DNA from: Alphaproteobacteria bacterium
Lineage (GTDB): Bacteria > Pseudomonadota > Alphaproteobacteria > GCA-2731375
Length of the DNA stretch: 64,000 nucleotides
Assembly: GCA_021776235.1 (NCBI GenBank)
Contig: JAJFGG010000096.1
Location: 21,485-85,484 of the forward strand
Direction of reading: 5' to 3'
Shown: positions 1-8,534 of the stretch, in pieces
How the letters are laid out: every line of letters starts with the position of its first letter
How positions within the stretch are numbered: the stretch's first letter is position 1
Notes under the pieces: generated by a model
Database searches by the model: none
The model's input: the letters and a program-made list of their open reading frames with translations, nothing else
What the model was told of the DNA's origin: nothing
Position numbers and translations under genes: made by a program

Positions 1-506
1 AGCACGGAGAGATAATCGCGAAAGCGCTGTCCCAGGCTGCGTTCCTGACTGACGTGCCAGACGGTGTTGAAGGCCCCCTCGATCTTTTGCATCAGCGAGA
101 TCACGGTATAGAACAGCAAGGCGAACCCGACCGAGCCCAAAACGCCAACCTTGACGTTGTCGACGAACTCAATGATCCGCTCTGAAATCTCAACACCTTG
201 CGGGCCCAACGGCTCCAGCAGACCCAGTAACATGGGTTCTATCTGATTGTGAACGCCAAAGCCTTTCAGGATGGAGAAACTGATCGCCAGCAGAGGCACG
301 AGGCCCAGCAGAGTGGTGTAGACTAGGCTCATGGCCCAAAGTGTTAGTTGTCCTTTGGCAAGATCACGGCTGATGGCGACGGCCATGCGCAGGGCCATGA
401 CCGGCCAGGCCCGCCAGCGGGTCATGCTGGTCAAGTCCGCCTGCCAGATCAGACGATTCAGGTTGCCGCTGAAAGCCGGCCAACCCCTGCTATTTTGCTC
501 GTTCAT
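1..506 (-). CDS. YihY/BrkB-family inner-membrane protein, 5' part only
   Basis: The first 168 codons are visible; the rest lies beyond the left edge. The ATG at 506 opens MNEQNSRGWPAFSG. An amphipathic stretch follows, then hydrophobic segments (LWAMSLVYTTLLGLVPLLAI, then VGVLGSVGFALLFYTVISL) and the motif KIEGAFNTVWHV, which is typical of the YihY/virulence factor BrkB family (once misnamed RNase BN). Members are polytopic inner-membrane proteins of about 280 to 430 residues with no settled biochemical role. The family call rests on the TTLLGLVPLLA and IEGAFNTVW segments and is quite secure; function is unknown. Confidence 0.85.
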   Translation of the reverse strand, partial: MNEQNSRGWPAFSGNLNRLIWQADLTSMTRWRAWPVMALRMAVAISRDLAKGQLTLWAMSLVYTTLLGLVPLLAISFSILKGFGVHNQIEPMLLGLLEPLGPQGVEISERIIEFVDNVKVGVLGSVGFALLFYTVISLMQKIEGAFNTVWHVSQERSLGQRFRDYLSV

Positions 507-555
507 CTCGTTATTATAGAGCATTCGCCACAGCAGCGAATGGCGCCGCAGGGCG

Positions 556-975
556 CTATTTGCTAAAGCCGATGGCTGCGCGTGTTGTGACGTTAAGACC
601 GCTCAGGCAATCGTGAGCCGCTCCGCCCTGGGCTCTGCAGGCCGGCACGTCCCGCAGCAGGATCCGCGATATGCCGTCACAGCGTCCTGTGTTCAGTAGA
701 AAACCTGCAATCGTGGTGCGGCCGGCGGGCAACGGCGCAAGGTCAATCAACAGCCGGTCGAACAAAACGCCGGTGCCGTCAAACAGCACCAGGTCCAGGC
801 GAAACCGGTCCAGGGTCGGGCCCGGTTTATTGCCGATCAATATCGTTGCCAAACAACCCTGAGGGCTGTCTTCCACTTTGTTAAGTTCAAGTTCAAGACC
901 TGCGGCAGCGGCCGGGTGCGGCGTCAGCCAAAGAAAAACGGCCAACGGGATGGCCAAACAGGTGACGGCGCGCAT
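556..975 (-). CDS. Secreted hypothetical protein
   Basis: 139 residues from the ATG at 975. A start ten codons upstream would only add a non-signal-like tail, whereas this one begins a clean signal peptide (MRAVTCLAIPLAVFLWL, probable cleavage after an alanine run near residue 25). The mature part is a compact beta-rich domain with four cysteines that could form disulfides (GCLAT, GRCDG, PACRAQ, HDCLSG). I do not recognise a named family. It is probably periplasmic. It lies between the YihY gene and tusA on the same strand, about 230 bases downstream of tusA, so co-expression is possible but unproven. Confidence 0.6.
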   Translation of the reverse strand: MRAVTCLAIPLAVFLWLTPHPAAAAGLELELNKVEDSPQGCLATILIGNKPGPTLDRFRLDLVLFDGTGVLFDRLLIDLAPLPAGRTTIAGFLLNTGRCDGISRILLRDVPACRAQGGAAHDCLSGLNVTTRAAIGFSK

Positions 976-1201
976 GGTTAGGTACCTGGTTCCAAAAATG
1001 AACAACGAAACTGTGATACCTGCCTAGCCGATTGCACTACATGCGTGCAAGGTCTGTTTTGCCCGGCCAGATCATAGGGCGAGCTACCTCGTTCAAATCG
1101 TTGCTCCAACGCGGCACGTCGCACCGTCGTGTCAATTCGGCGATTTGTTTCTCGAACGACAACACCTTGCCCTAACACCGCGCAACGATCCGCCTGCAAA
1201 T

Positions 1202-1459
1202 CTAATCGCCGCGGCAAATTAGGAATGTCAGTTCCGGACCCTGTGCCAATTCTTGGCTGCTGACTTCCAGCAATTCATGGCCCGCCGCCTGGCAATAGGC
1301 CGGGAAGTCGGCCGCGGCCGATGGATCGGTGCAATTTACCCGCAGTAAATCACCCGGCGCCATTGCCGCCAGGACCTTGCGCGCACGCAGAACCGGCAAC
1401 GGGCAGATCAAGCCCCGCACATCCAATTCGGCCACGTTGTCGCTCATGTCTCCGCTCAT
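1202..1459 (-). CDS. tusA: TusA-family sulfurtransferase
   Basis: 85-residue cytoplasmic sulfur carrier. The signature CPLPVLRARKVL holds the persulfide-forming cysteine (Cys19), followed by the family's beta-alpha-beta fold with PGDLLRVNCTDPSA and a C-terminal ELTFLICR strand. TusA proteins relay sulfane sulfur for tRNA thiolation, molybdenum cofactor synthesis or sulfur oxidation. ATGs at 1459 and 1447 are both possible; the second has GGAG too close for a good ribosome site, so the first is used. The gene is divergent from the ccdA-arsR-tauE genes, which fits reduced-sulfur handling. Confidence 0.88.
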   Translation of the reverse strand: MSGDMSDNVAELDVRGLICPLPVLRARKVLAAMAPGDLLRVNCTDPSAAADFPAYCQAAGHELLEVSSQELAQGPELTFLICRGD

Positions 1460-1612
1460 GACGGCAGTGTAGCGCACTTTTGGGCTACGTAATATTAACG
1501 GCCATTGGCATAACATCGTTGTGATCAGGCAAAATGCACGCCACCGTGTATTGGCATGGTAGCTTGCGGAAGACCATAATTGCTTCATGTTTATATTGGA
1601 TAGGACGGGCCT

Positions 1613-2356
1613 ATGAATGGCTTCGATATCAGCTATGCCGGCGCCTTGGGTGGCGGCGTATTGAGTTTCGTCTCACCCTGCGTGCTGCCGCTGGTGCCCG
1701 CCTATCTGTGTTTTTTGGGTGGCACCTCGCTGGAACAGCTTTCAGGTGAGAAGATCACGGACGCCGGCGCTGCGCGGCGGGTCATAATTTCGGCGATATT
1801 TTTTATCTTTGGGTTTTCCACTGTTTTCGTGGCTTTGGGGGCATCGGCCTCGGTCATCAGTAGCATCTTATTGCAGCATAAATTGATTCTAGGCCAGATC
1901 GCCGGCGTCGTTATCATCATTTTCGGGCTGCATGTTGTCGGGCTGCTTCGTTTGCCGTTTCTCAATAGGGATGTGCGTCTGCATCTGGAAAACCGTCCTG
2001 CCAGCCTCGTCGGAGCCTACGTTCTGGGTCTGGCCTTCGCATTTGGCTGGACGCCTTGTATCGGCCCAATTCTGGCCACCGTCCTTTCGGTCGCCGCACG
2101 GGGAGATAGTCTCTGGTATGGCATTACCTTGCTTTCGGTATACGCCGCTGGGCTGGGAATCCCGTTTTTGCTGGCGGCTTTCCTTGCGGCTCCGTTTTTA
2201 CGATGGATGCAACGAATGCGCGGCCAAATGCGGCGTATAGAATTAGCGACCGGGGGGTTGCTGATTGTAACAGGATTGTTGTTTTTGTTTAATTCATTTG
2301 AGCTATTGGGATTCTGGTTGATAGAATTACTTCCCATTCTTGGTGAAATTGGGTGA
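1613..2356 (+). CDS. ccdA: CcdA/DsbD-type thiol-disulfide electron carrier
   Basis: 247 residues with six predicted membrane segments. The two redox cysteines sit in the classical positions, Cys23 in SPCVLPLVPA and Cys149 in GWTPCIGPIL, each followed by proline-rich turns. CcdA moves electrons from cytoplasmic thioredoxin to periplasmic thiol partners, for cytochrome c maturation or reduction of disulfides and persulfides. No ccm or periplasmic thioredoxin gene is adjacent; instead the neighbours are tusA (divergent) and an ArsR sensor plus TauE exporter downstream, so a role in sulfur redox balance is the contextual inference. Confidence 0.9.
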   Translation: MNGFDISYAGALGGGVLSFVSPCVLPLVPAYLCFLGGTSLEQLSGEKITDAGAARRVIISAIFFIFGFSTVFVALGASASVISSILLQHKLILGQIAGVVIIIFGLHVVGLLRLPFLNRDVRLHLENRPASLVGAYVLGLAFAFGWTPCIGPILATVLSVAARGDSLWYGITLLSVYAAGLGIPFLLAAFLAAPFLRWMQRMRGQMRRIELATGGLLIVTGLLFLFNSFELLGFWLIELLPILGEIG

Positions 2357-2468
2357 TATATATTCGAAAGTTTTTATATGCTGCTTTTTTCGTTGTTTTT
2401 ATTCTGCCGATGCCTTAATCCTTATCAGATAGGTAATATTAACATATGCCATTGGGTGAGGGGTGTAT

Positions 2469-2484
2469 TATCCTATTTGGGATA
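2469..2484. promoter_or_regulatory. Candidate operator of the ArsR-type regulator
   Basis: A perfect short dyad, TATCC-TATTTG-GGATA, lies 50 bases before the regulator's ATG in an AT-rich leader (2357-2533). ArsR repressors commonly bind such dyads over their own promoters. The assignment is by position and symmetry only. Confidence 0.3.
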
Positions 2485-2533
2485 GACGCAGCAGTCGCGC
2501 TTCAACAGCGCTTTGTAATCGGGGAATTCTGTC

Positions 2534-2851
2534 ATGAATATTGGTGTGATACAGGCACAAGCATCGGGCGCTAGCCGCATTCTGAAAGCCATGGCAAATG
2601 AACGTCGTTTGATGATTCTGTGTTATCTGAATGAAGGCGAACACAGCGTTGGCGAATTGGAAAAACTGGTTGGTATCAGCCAATCTGCGTTGTCGCAGCA
2701 CTTGGCGCGCCTGCGCAATGATGGTCTTGTCATGCCGCGGCGCGAGGCGCAGAATATTTATTATTCTTTGTATGGCGAAGCGGCCCGGGCGATTATTCAA
2801 TCGCTACATGATCTTATGGCCGAAGATCGAAACGAGATGCTCGCCAGTTAG
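2534..2851 (+). CDS. ArsR/SmtB-family transcriptional regulator, sulfur-sensor-like
   Basis: 105-residue winged-helix protein. The recognition helix region SQSALSQHLARLRNDGLV and the wing RREAQNIYYSL match the BigR/SqrR/YgaV branch, which senses persulfides through a pair of cysteines. Here only Cys30 (LMILCYL) is present; the second, C-terminal cysteine of that branch is absent. The neighbouring CcdA and TauE/SafE genes fit a sulfur-sensing role, with self-regulation likely through the dyad at 2469-2484. Single-cysteine sensing, or a different ligand, must be considered. The family is certain; the signal is inferred. Confidence 0.88.
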   Translation: MNIGVIQAQASGASRILKAMANERRLMILCYLNEGEHSVGELEKLVGISQSALSQHLARLRNDGLVMPRREAQNIYYSLYGEAARAIIQSLHDLMAEDRNEMLAS

Positions 2852-3026
2852 GGCTTCACGGGTCAGGTTTGCCGGGACCAATATCGGCGTCTTGAAGCAA
2901 GACGGCATGGCCGCAACATTCGTGCTCTGGCTCTAATACGCCGCCTCGGTCTTTCTTTTTCTCAGGAACGTACAGGTATTGTTTGCCATAACTGGGCAAA
3001 TTGCTGTATTCACCGGCTATCTCGTT

Positions 3027-3062
3027 GGGGCCGCTTCGGGCGAAGCGGGCCCTTTTCTTTTT
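3027..3062 (+). terminator. Rho-independent terminator after the arsR-type gene
   Basis: An 11-bp GC-rich stem with one mismatch (GGGGCCGCTTC pairing with GAAGCGGGCCC) closes a tight four-base loop and is followed by TTTTCTTTTT. It separates the regulator from tauE. With 77 bases left before the tauE ATG it could also act as an attenuator for tauE. Confidence 0.8.
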
Positions 3063-3138
3063 GGGGACAAAATATGATCGGCTAACGCCCTTCGACCCTG
3101 CCGTCTATTTTATTGCCGCAAGTAAATGTGTCTGTTGT

Positions 3139-4062
3139 ATGCAGATCTATCTTCCGATTGCTGAACTGTCCGTTAACATCTTCCTGTTTCTTGGCATGGG
3201 AGCCGGTGTTGGCTTTCTTTCGGGTCTGTTCGGGGTTGGCGGCGGATTCTTGATGACTCCATTGTTGATTTTTGCCGGTATCCCGCCAGCAGTTGCCGTG
3301 GCGACGGAAGCCAACCAGATTGTCGCCTCTTCCGTTTCCGGTGCTCTCGCACATTGGCGCCGGGGCAATGTAGATATCAAGATGGGCGTGGTTTTACTGA
3401 TTGGTGGCTTTATTGGTTCAACACTCGGGGTTTGGGTATTTGGTCTGTTGCGGGGGCTGGGCCAGATTGATCTGGTAATCCGGCTGTCTTACGTGGTGTT
3501 TCTGGGCATTATCGGCGCCTTAATGCTGGTCGAAAGCCTGCGGGCGATTTCACGCCAACGCAAACCGGGCGGCAAGCGGCGTAAATTGCATCAACACAAT
3601 TGGTTGCACGGTTTACCGTTCAAGATGCGCTTTCGCCGTTCGAAACTGTACATTTCGGCCCTGTTGCCCCTGGGGATTGGCGTGGTGGTTGGCATTCTGG
3701 CGGCCATCATGGGCGTCGGTGGCGGATTCATTATGGTCCCGGCGATGATCTATCTATTGGGCATGCCGACGGCGATGGTCGTAGGCACATCGTTGTTTCA
3801 GATTATATTCGTCACCGCGAACGTCACATTCCTGCAAGCCTGGCAGAACCAGACCGTCGATATATTTCTGGCGCTTTTGCTATTGACCGGCGGCGTGATC
3901 GGGGCCCAGTTCGGCACCCGGGCCGGCGCCAAGCTGCCGGGAGAACAACTGCGCAGTATGCTGGCGCTCATTGTCCTGGGTGTCTGCGCCAGGCTGGCCT
4001 ACGAATTGCTGGCCCGGCCGGACGACACATTCTCCATTGGTACGATGTTGGGGCACGGCTGA
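3139..4062 (+). CDS. Sulfite exporter TauE/SafE family permease
   Basis: 307 residues from the ATG at 3139. The upstream extension in frame overlaps the terminator and is rejected. Two related halves each carry the family repeat: GFLSGLFGVGGGFLMTPLLI near residue 30 and VGILAAIMGVGGGFIMVPAM near 190. About eight membrane segments are predicted, with a basic cytoplasmic loop (RQRKPGGKRRK) between the halves. Members export sulfite, sulfoacetate or related C-S anions. The stop codon overlaps the next ATG by one base (TGATG), so it is translationally coupled to the TIGR02186 protein, a usual pairing. Confidence 0.92.
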   Translation: MQIYLPIAELSVNIFLFLGMGAGVGFLSGLFGVGGGFLMTPLLIFAGIPPAVAVATEANQIVASSVSGALAHWRRGNVDIKMGVVLLIGGFIGSTLGVWVFGLLRGLGQIDLVIRLSYVVFLGIIGALMLVESLRAISRQRKPGGKRRKLHQHNWLHGLPFKMRFRRSKLYISALLPLGIGVVVGILAAIMGVGGGFIMVPAMIYLLGMPTAMVVGTSLFQIIFVTANVTFLQAWQNQTVDIFLALLLLTGGVIGAQFGTRAGAKLPGEQLRSMLALIVLGVCARLAYELLARPDDTFSIGTMLGHG

Positions 4063-4856
4063 TGCGCCTTCGATCAATTGGAACAGTCTTGTACCCTCTC
4101 GGGCGGTTGGGGCCTCGCCTGCTGTTGGCGTTCATGCTGTTGGCGTTCATGCTGCTGGGCTTTGCCCGGCAAACCCTGGCCCAAGCGGTGGTGGCCGATC
4201 TGTCGGATCACTTGATCGCCGTGACGACGGGCTTTGACGGCGCTGAATTATTATTGTTTGGCGCCATCGAAGGCGATGCGGCGGATGTGATTGTTGTTGT
4301 CCGCGGGCCACCGGAGGAAATCGTGGTCCGGCGTAAAGATCGCATCGGTGGCATCTGGATAAATAATCAGAAGCTGGTATTTGGCAGTGTACCGGCATTC
4401 TATCGGCTGGCCAGCACCCAACCTCTTGAAACAATCGCGTCAGACCGCATCCTGGCCCGCCATGGCATCGGCGTCGAACACATCCGCATGATCAATCCAA
4501 CGGCGGAAAATGGCGAAGTGTCGATCTTTCGCGAGGCCCTGATCCGCAACAAGGCGCGGCTTGGTCTTTATCCAACGGCGAATGAAAAGGTTACATTGCT
4601 TGGTAACCGGCTGTTTCGCAGTGATATTTTCTTCCCCTCCAACGTGCCGACGGGAACCTACGACGTAACCGTCTATCTTTTCCGCGACGGCAAGGTTATC
4701 AGTGCCCAGACCACACCCCTGGCGGTTTCCAAGATTGGCATGGGCGCGCGGGTGTTTGCTTTTGCCCATCGCCATTCCATTCTCTATGGCATTGCTGCCA
4801 TCGCGATGGCGCTATTTGCCGGCTGGTTTGCCGGTGCGGTGGCCAAACGCAGCTAA
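4062..4856 (+). CDS. TIGR02186-family membrane-anchored protein
   Basis: 264 residues. The N-terminus is a signal or anchor (LLLAFMLLAFMLLGFARQTLAQA), followed by a beta-rich extracytoplasmic domain (DLSDHLIAVTTGFDGAELLL, then IVVVRGPPEEIVVRRK) and a C-terminal membrane helix ([21 protein letters not shown]). The family is conserved in alphaproteobacteria next to TauE/SafE exporters, exactly as here, but its function is unknown. The coding strand contains a direct repeat (GTTGGCGTTCATGCTGTT in tandem) that gives the doubled LLAFM in the anchor. Confidence 0.82.
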   Translation: MRLRSIGTVLYPLGRLGPRLLLAFMLLAFMLLGFARQTLAQAVVADLSDHLIAVTTGFDGAELLLFGAIEGDAADVIVVVRGPPEEIVVRRKDRIGGIWINNQKLVFGSVPAFYRLASTQPLETIASDRILARHGIGVEHIRMINPTAENGEVSIFREALIRNKARLGLYPTANEKVTLLGNRLFRSDIFFPSNVPTGTYDVTVYLFRDGKVISAQTTPLAVSKIGMGARVFAFAHRHSILYGIAAIAMALFAGWFAGAVAKRS

Positions 4857-4926
4857 GGCGTTATTGCTTTGAAGTTGTCCGGGTATCAGGTTGGCTGACC
4901 GGCTTTGCAGCGGTTTTAGGCTGTCT

Positions 4927-5841
4927 TCAAGCGGGTGTTTGGCTGGCATCGGCCACGTCTTTGCCGTCGACATTCGTGGCCGCCGCATTTGTATTCGTCG
5001 GATTGCAATTAATGCGCTCGCTTTCATCTAAAAGCTGCAAATAACTCAGGTCGCCCCGAGGGTAGTTGGACGTGGTCAATTCTACCTCTGGCGCGATGCT
5101 GCCATCATCCACCATTACAGCTATGTTCGGTGCCTGCGCGGCAATCTTGTCAACCACGGGCCTGCATTTGTCCCAGTTCGTGCGCTGCAACATGATACAG
5201 AATGTGTCCTCGGCCAGGCGGGCGACCAGATCCGATGAGCGGGCAATATTGCGCAGCAGATTTGCCAGACCGGCCATCATTGATTCCGTCGGGTTGAAGC
5301 CATGGATCTCCAGGGTGGACGCATAATTGGTCACCCGCGCATATAACAGGGTGCCTTCTCTTTCGGCACGGATACTGTCAGCCATGACAACCCTGAAGAA
5401 TTCCCGAAAGCTGGCGCCATTGACCACACCTGTGCTCAGGTCCATGCCCGCGCCCTCGCGCAACATGTCCTCCAAATTCAACAAGCGCTTGCCTGCCTTG
5501 ATACGCAACTGCAATTCCGTCGTGTTGAGTGGTTTGCCGAGATAGTCATCGGCACCCGCCTCAAGGCAGGCCATGACCGCGTCTTTTTCTGTGAAATCCG
5601 CATAAAAGACGATGTAAACGTAGCGCGGCCGCGACAGTTTACGAATGCGCCGGCAGAGCTCCATACCGTCAAGGCCCGGCAGATCATAATCCAGGACCAC
5701 CATGCGATACGGCTCTTTGGCTATCAGATCGAAAGCCACACCACCATCATGTGCAACCGTAACCCGATGGCCCCACTTCTCCAGCTTGGACTTCAACAGT
5801 CGTGAAAACAGTGGATCCGGATCGACAACCAGTACTTTCAT
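4927..5841 (-). CDS. Response regulator with receiver and degenerate GGDEF domain
   Basis: 304 residues. Receiver at 1-120: acidic pocket D7 and D9, phospho-acceptor D51 in VVLDYDLPGLDG, and K103 in GKPL. The usual Thr/Ser switch position reads VFYAD, which is atypical. Residues about 130-285 align with a GGDEF domain (DLSTGVVNGASF start, DLVARLAEDTF at the catalytic loop), but the active-site motif is AEDTF, so cyclase activity is unlikely. A polar tail follows. It lies beside the pilus locus on the strand of the main tad operon, so it may be a phospho-dependent regulator of piliation; that is inference. Confidence 0.8.
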   Translation of the reverse strand: MKVLVVDPDPLFSRLLKSKLEKWGHRVTVAHDGGVAFDLIAKEPYRMVVLDYDLPGLDGMELCRRIRKLSRPRYVYIVFYADFTEKDAVMACLEAGADDYLGKPLNTTELQLRIKAGKRLLNLEDMLREGAGMDLSTGVVNGASFREFFRVVMADSIRAEREGTLLYARVTNYASTLEIHGFNPTESMMAGLANLLRNIARSSDLVARLAEDTFCIMLQRTNWDKCRPVVDKIAAQAPNIAVMVDDGSIAPEVELTTSNYPRGDLSYLQLLDESERINCNPTNTNAAATNVDGKDVADASQTPA

Positions 5842-5881
5842 TGTTGGTTTCCCCTAACTCCAAAGACTGGCCAGTTTTGAA

Positions 5882-6493
5882 CTATTGCGATGCCGGCAGA
5901 TTACCCACCAGGCCGCTTAATGCGTTGGCGATATCAGCAGCATTGGCGCCGCCGGGGCCGCCGTCAGCTCCACCGCCGGCATCCTGTGCGACCGCCTGGC
6001 CGCCTGGAGCGGCTGCGCCCGGAGCGGCGGCGGCTGTTGTCGCGCCCGTTCCTTCTGGCGTTGCCACCGGCACACAGCGCGGGTTGCAGCTCAATGTAAA
6101 GACTTCGGGCCCGCGATCAACGGTGACCCGTCGTTCCGTTAGCGGACCAACCACCACCGGCGACGACAAGATAACTTTGCCGGCTTTGTTCAAGACCAGC
6201 AAATTCGTCTCGCCCGGTTCCTGCCCCAACAGAAACAATAGACCGTTATCCTCGACCACCACATCTGCGATGGCGGGATTGCCGACCATAACCACGTCCG
6301 GCGTAACGGACAGGCGAACCAGTTGCGCCTTACCAACTTGCAAGTCGATGGTGTCATCCGCTTTGGCCTTTTGCGTGGCGTCAGCGGCCACGGCGAGTCC
6401 GATGAGATGGGAAGGTGATGCAGCCAATAAATTGACAAAGATGAGCAAGGAAACCAGCAACAGTCCGCGACCTGATTCTTGATTACCCATCAT
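5882..6493 (-). CDS. Stand-alone pilus-assembly N-domain protein (CpaC N0 paralogue)
   Basis: 203 residues from the ATG at 6493, chosen because GAGGG precedes it at good spacing. After a signal peptide comes one domain (about 45-130) reading VGKAQLVRL, VVMVGNPAIADVVVEDN and GETNLLVLNKAGKVIL. This parallels the first domain of the secretin CpaC in this window (VGKARLIRL, VLVANPATANVVVKT, GATNAFFLDADGKELL). The tail is a Gly/Ala/Pro-rich linker ending NALSGLVGNLPASQ. No secretin barrel is present. A periplasmic accessory of the Tad secretin is likely. Confidence 0.78.
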   Translation of the reverse strand: MMGNQESGRGLLLVSLLIFVNLLAASPSHLIGLAVAADATQKAKADDTIDLQVGKAQLVRLSVTPDVVMVGNPAIADVVVEDNGLLFLLGQEPGETNLLVLNKAGKVILSSPVVVGPLTERRVTVDRGPEVFTLSCNPRCVPVATPEGTGATTAAAAPGAAAPGGQAVAQDAGGGADGGPGGANAADIANALSGLVGNLPASQ

Positions 6494-6809
6494 TAGCCCT
6501 CGACATTGATCGGTTTTCAACAAGTTGCCTGTATATTTGCCCCCAACGTCGCCAGCATCTGCCAGCCGGGCGAATCGGCATTCTATTCGATGGGAAAATT
6601 ACCACATCGCGCTCCATCAAGCATCTGTTATAAGAATTTAATACCCCTGAATTGACAATGAATCCTTAACCTTGGAGGTGACAAAGTCACTTGTTTCATT
6701 AAATTCTATAGATAATGGTGGTATTTACTATTGTTTCCTATGTTGTCACACTCATCTGGATTAAAATAACTCGATGGTGCGCGCTGGGCATTTGCGTACT
6801 GGAAAGAAC

Positions 6810-8447
6810 ATGAAATTGGAATTTTGCTGCCGCCTCGCCGTACTCTGGTGCGTCTGCGGTTTGTTGTTGGCCGGGTGTGAGGCGGACCCGGCTGAAAAAC
6901 CTACCGATCAAGCGGGCAGACTGGACCGCAGTCTTTATCAAGCGGCTGAAAGCTTTGAAAAACGGCGCGACTACGCGACGGCGACCAGCTATTACCGTAA
7001 CCTGTACCGGCGCGATCAAACGGATGTCGGCGCCATTGTCGGCCTGTCTCGCAGTTTACGCCATCTGCGACAGGCACGCGAAGCCCAGGCCATCATTCTG
7101 CGGGCGCTGAAAGAGACGCCAAAGGATCGTGATCTGCGGGCAGAACTGGGCAAGGTGCAGCTCGCCTTGGGTGAACCCTTGAAAGCAATTGATACTCTTT
7201 CCCGGGTAGACGCCGAAATAGAGGGCAAGCGTTGGGATATTAAGATCGCCCTGGCCATCGCCTATGACCGCGTAGGTATGTATGCTCAGGCCGAGCGGCC
7301 CTACCGCCTCGCCTTGAAGCTGTCCCCAGAAAACGCAGTCGCCATGAACAATTTTGCCCTTTCTCTGGCCCAGGCCGGCCGCTTGACGGAGGCGGTGGAG
7401 ATATTAGAACGTGCGGCGTCCTTGCCAGAGGCAACCTCGCGCATGCGGCAAAATTTGGCCTTGCTCTATGCCATGCAGGGGGATCTGACCTTGGCGGAGC
7501 AATATGTCCGTCGCGACATGCCGCCTGACATCGCGGATCAGAATATGGCTTACTACAGGCGATTGCGTGCGGACATGGCGTCCGGCGAAAAAGCGGCGCC
7601 GTTACCGGGCGGCTCGGCGACGGCACCGGCAGCAATGCGGATCCCAGGCACAACGCCACCTGCCGAGGTTGTCGCCTCGCTGTCGGTGGCGGGGGAACCC
7701 GAGGACGGCGCCCCGTACACCGCCAGGGCGACGGTGGCCGCCGCCCCGTCGATGGCTGTCAAAGCGAAAGCGGTACAGCCGGCAACGGCTGCGCCGGCAA
7801 AGACAGCAATGGCGGTGCCAGATAAGGATCCGGTGCCGAAACCGGAACCGGAAAACGCACCAGAGCCGATGATGGAACGCGAACCAGGCGTCAACGCAGC
7901 GGGCAAGGACGAGGGGGTATCCAAAGCCGAACCGGTACCCACGCCTGCGGCGGCGAGGGAATTGGCTGCGAACGTCACGACATCTATTGAGAAACCCTAT
8001 GCGAGTGAAACAGCCGAGACAGCCAAACCCGCTGATGGGGAGCCCCCCGAGGAACAGACACCAGAAACCACGGCGGAGGCTCCGGCGCTGAAATCCGCCG
8101 CGGCACGTGTTGTTGAACCTCTGCCGTCACCCCAGGTAAAACTTCCGGACGCCGGGGCGAAGGGCTCCGAAACCACGGCTGCTTCGGTGGCAGTCGCGGG
8201 ATATCGGCTGCAACTGGGCAGTTTTCGCTCCATGGACAGGGCCGAAACGTTGCGCACCCGGTTATTGAAGGAACACCGCGACCTGCTGCAAGGCGTGGAA
8301 CTGGTGGTTGAGACGGTTACGGTACCGGATCGCGGCGACTTTTTCCGCGTCAACTCACGGCTAATGCCGAACCGGGAGATGGTGGACGAAACTTGTTTGC
8401 GGCTGGCCATCCGGGATGTGCCATGCCTTTTGGTAAGTGTGCCTTAA
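6810..8447 (+). CDS. TPR lipoprotein with C-terminal SPOR domain (TadD-like)
   Basis: 545 residues from the ATG at 6810, with GGAAAG upstream. The lipobox LLLAGC (Cys near 22) makes it an outer-membrane lipoprotein. Residues about 40-245 form TPR repeats (AAESFEKRRDYATATSYYRN, then AQAERPYRLALKLSPENAVA). A long Pro/Ala/Glu-rich linker follows. Residues about 460-545 form a SPOR peptidoglycan-binding domain (VAGYRLQLGSFRSMDRAETL, then FFRVNSRLM). TadD is the TPR pilotin-like lipoprotein of Tad systems; the SPOR fusion would tie it to septal or denuded peptidoglycan. It is transcribed opposite to the rest of the locus. Confidence 0.83.
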   Translation: MKLEFCCRLAVLWCVCGLLLAGCEADPAEKPTDQAGRLDRSLYQAAESFEKRRDYATATSYYRNLYRRDQTDVGAIVGLSRSLRHLRQAREAQAIILRALKETPKDRDLRAELGKVQLALGEPLKAIDTLSRVDAEIEGKRWDIKIALAIAYDRVGMYAQAERPYRLALKLSPENAVAMNNFALSLAQAGRLTEAVEILERAASLPEATSRMRQNLALLYAMQGDLTLAEQYVRRDMPPDIADQNMAYYRRLRADMASGEKAAPLPGGSATAPAAMRIPGTTPPAEVVASLSVAGEPEDGAPYTARATVAAAPSMAVKAKAVQPATAAPAKTAMAVPDKDPVPKPEPENAPEPMMEREPGVNAAGKDEGVSKAEPVPTPAAARELAANVTTSIEKPYASETAETAKPADGEPPEEQTPETTAEAPALKSAAARVVEPLPSPQVKLPDAGAKGSETTAASVAVAGYRLQLGSFRSMDRAETLRTRLLKEHRDLLQGVELVVETVTVPDRGDFFRVNSRLMPNREMVDETCLRLAIRDVPCLLVSVP

Positions 8448-8534
8448 TAGCCCGGCAGTGCCCTAAGAGCACGGACCGGCGTCGAAATATTCAGAAGCAC
8501 CAGGTTGCGGCCGGAGTGGTATCCGCAGCTGGAG

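Noticed and set aside
6645..6700. TTGACA near 6653 as promoter of the TPR-SPOR gene
   Set aside because: No reasonable -10 hexamer lies 16 to 18 bases downstream.
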